50,778 nucleotides of DNA. Origin: RYN-230 sp963717125. Its GTDB lineage: Bacteria; Actinomycetota; Actinomycetes; Streptosporangiales; Streptosporangiaceae. Under the pieces are notes generated by a model. That model was given only the letters and a program-made list of their open reading frames with translations. It had not been told where the DNA came from and did no database searches. The stretch's first letter is position 1, and each line of letters begins with the position of its first letter. Shown here piece after piece: positions 50,648-50,778 of the stretch. The position numbers and the translations under genes were made by a program. The stretch lies in contig CAVQVG010000010.1 of the NCBI GenBank assembly GCA_963717125.1, forward strand, positions 1 to 50,778. The letters run 5' to 3'.

Positions 50648-50706
50648 CGACTATCAGCCTGAACAGCTGAGGGAGCCCTGATCGCGGAACGCTGAGCATC
50701 TAATGG
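50648..50706 (+). repeat. Dispersed direct repeat, copy 2
   Basis: Begins CGACTATCAGCCTGAACAG and runs to TGAGCATCTAAT, followed at once by ATGGCACG. About two-thirds identical to 47559-47616. Beyond it, up to the window end, no gene is seen. Confidence 0.6.
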
Positions 50707-50778
50707 CACGACTGGCCGGGCATCCACGCTAGGAGTTCTCGGATGAGCCCTCAACCAAACTGTGAGCTGGGCCTGCCT

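Overview
The window is high-GC actinobacterial chromosome, probably from a filamentous actinomycete. The evidence is strong G/C bias at third codon positions, frequent GTG and TTG starts, BldC, a DUF3073 protein, a LytR-CpsA-Psr wall enzyme, a FadE5-type acyl-CoA dehydrogenase and the actinobacterial purSQL and purFM genes. The block bldC / conserved hypothetical / valine dehydrogenase / DUF3073 / purM / purF matches, as I recall it, the gene order around bldC in Streptomyces coelicolor. Genus cannot be decided from the sequence alone.

Layout. 0-6.3 kb: a ClpX-type zinc-finger protein, MscL with an added zinc ribbon, a PolA-like polymerase and two proteins of unknown function. 6.3-17.6 kb: bldC, valine dehydrogenase and most of de novo purine synthesis (purM, purF, purL, purQ, purS), with an RsbW-like kinase gene lying between purS and purQ. 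17.7-23.5 kb: a branched-chain 2-oxoacid dehydrogenase operon (E1alpha, E1beta, E2), a Dabb protein and a convergent acyl-CoA dehydrogenase; with vdh, this forms a branched-chain amino acid catabolic neighbourhood. 23.6-32 kb: envelope and membrane genes (LCP, DUF1206, MntP, SSS symporter) and a MarR regulator with its own palindrome. 32-37.9 kb: a PadR regulator with a membrane partner; an operon of two O6-alkylguanine methyltransferases, a sigma factor and a 2OG-Fe(II) oxygenase; LysE/Lrp; and a DUF664-GNAT fusion. 38-41.6 kb: a sulfotransferase-like protein and a secreted sedolisin. 41.7-50.8 kb: an accessory region with an epoxide hydrolase, sugar-epimerase-type SDR, broken GNAT gene, a divergent pair of small membrane proteins, DUF1707 protein, lipoprotein, VapBC-like toxin-antitoxin pair, a 3' fragment of tRNA-Gly(CCC) and several dispersed short repeats.

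Two things deserve attention. First, the divergent small membrane genes at 45873-46608 are preceded by an inverted duplication of a whole promoter region, including a 34-bp perfect palindrome and the same ribosome-binding leader. Second, six genes, including purQ and the E2 gene, are interrupted by single-base frameshifts (eight in all) in G/C runs or GC-rich repeats. This looks more like sequencing or assembly indels than biology, so these genes are annotated as whole reading frames. All family assignments rest on motifs read by eye, without database searches.
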